64,000 bases of DNA from Bacteroidales bacterium 52_46 (GTDB lineage: Bacteria; Bacteroidota; Bacteroidia; Bacteroidales; Muribaculaceae). The stretch covers positions 151,129 through 215,128 of the forward strand of contig MNQK01000002.1 in assembly GCA_001915385.1 (NCBI GenBank), given 5' to 3'. Positions within the stretch are counted from its first letter, which is position 1. Every line of letters starts with the position of its first letter. The notes under the pieces are model-generated. The model saw nothing but the letters and a program-made list of their open reading frames with translations, made no database searches and had not been told where the DNA came from. Of this stretch, positions 63,489-64,000 are shown piece after piece. A program made the position numbers and the translations under genes.

Positions 63489-63528
63489 GGGATTTTAGGG
63501 GGAGAGTATTTATAATTTGGATTTCTTT

Positions 63529-63569
63529 ATGAGGAAGCGCCCTTTTTGGGGGCTTCCTCATATTTTTTT
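63529..63569 (+). terminator. terminator after the receptor/lipoprotein operon
   Basis: ATGAGGAAGC...GCTTCCTCAT (63529-63538 with 63552-63561), then seven T (63563-63569). It follows the last lipoprotein gene by about 220 bases, past the tandem repeats. Confidence 0.82.
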
Positions 63570-63620
63570 GAGTTTTGGGTCGGGTGTTTTTGGGGAGGGG
63601 GGATTTCGGGATGAGCGGAT

Positions 63621-63656
63621 ATAACGAAAGGCTTCCTCACGGAAGCCCTTCGTTAT
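63621..63656. terminator. second hairpin, possibly for leftward transcripts
   Basis: ATAACGAA-GGCTTCC (63621-63636) pairs with GGAAGCC-TTCGTTAT (63641-63656), with an A.C mismatch and a TCAC loop. No T-run follows on the plus strand, so the direction is unclear. Confidence 0.5.
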
Positions 63657-64000
63657 TAATAATAAACCAATCATTATCACATTTCTTGCAACGGAAAAAG
63701 TAATTCTGCTATGTATTAGGATAACGCGGGGAGGAGGAAAATGTTTTATTTTGGGATGGATTTTATGTTTCATTAACATTGAGATGTTAAAAGCTTGTCT
63801 AAAATATGGGGGCATTCCGCTTACGCGTCATCACGAGGCTATATTACCATTTTGGTTGTTGGATATTTTTTTAACGGGGGAATTATGGGATTTGGGTGGA
63901 TTGCATAGCACATGACATTTTTAAGACGTTTTAGCCGCTTCGTTTTTAACATTTGACCAAAAGTCGTGCAGTAGGTTGACATATCCATATCTAAAAATGC
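63657..64000. other. A+T-rich right edge without a recognisable gene
   Basis: No convincing frame, promoter consensus or RNA was found on either strand. The small minus-strand frame at 63558-63815 runs through both hairpins and has no protein-like composition. Confidence 0.5.

Overview
The window looks like chromosome of a gut Bacteroidales bacterium, most likely Muribaculaceae. That family assignment is inference. The order is supported by several things: promoters of the Bacteroidetes form TTTG-N19/20-TAnnTTTG, a SusC/SusD-type operon, C-terminal sorting domains of the type IX secretion kind, a Bacteroidales xylose isomerase, and a trp operon in the order trpB-E-G-D-C-F-A. Coding DNA is fairly G+C-rich and the gaps are A+T-rich. 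I found no rRNA, tRNA, CRISPR array, prophage or intact insertion sequence.

Layout, left to right. 1-2.2 kb: start of a leftward gene, a structured non-coding RNA, and two related lipoprotein genes, the second fused to an outer-membrane barrel. 2.2-4.1 kb: a 558-bp foldback element running into an AAA-type ATPase gene. 4.2-8.8 kb (leftward): xylose catabolism, xylB-xylA-xylE. 9.0-12.3 kb (leftward): an EnvC-like cell-division protein, a flippase and FolB. 12.7-16.7 kb: a secreted GLUG-repeat protein and a secreted GH13 alpha-amylase. 16.8-26.4 kb: a TPR/AraC regulator, a small secreted protein, then a SusC-SusD-DUF4843-PKD-like uptake operon. 26.5-32.0 kb (leftward): hemD, a DUF4271 gene, a LOG protein, a Na/Pi cotransporter and a U32 protein. 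32.6-41.2 kb: a TrpB2-type gene and the whole trp operon behind a leader-peptide attenuator. 41.4-48.5 kb: MscS channel, a large GH31 glucosidase and a six-hairpin glycosidase-like protein. 48.5-54.3 kb: a second copy of the structured RNA and three secreted proteins, two of which form a possible dockerin/cohesin-like pair. 54.6-64 kb: a PepSY-like protein, a TonB-dependent receptor and two large OB-fold/DUF6359 lipoproteins sharing a nearly identical C-terminal module.

How the genes work together. Xylose is imported, isomerised and phosphorylated by one gene set. Starch-like glucans are degraded by the GH13 and GH31 enzymes, both of which carry starch-binding-like modules. Tryptophan synthesis appears to be controlled by ribosome-mediated attenuation: a 28-codon leader with three Trp codons within four positions is followed by mutually exclusive antiterminator and terminator stems.

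The most notable unexplained signals are non-coding. First, two diverged copies of a roughly 330-nt RNA (about 229-556 and 48758-49092) each have a consensus promoter and a terminal hairpin, with compensatory base changes in several helices and a possible pseudoknot. Second, a family of intergenic elements has arms that are themselves palindromes (eight CCGCGGTT-type copies plus a GTAGGGACGC-type copy), with a partly conserved loop, and two copies lie inside the trp operon. Third, there is the foldback element that ends on the start codon of the ATPase gene.
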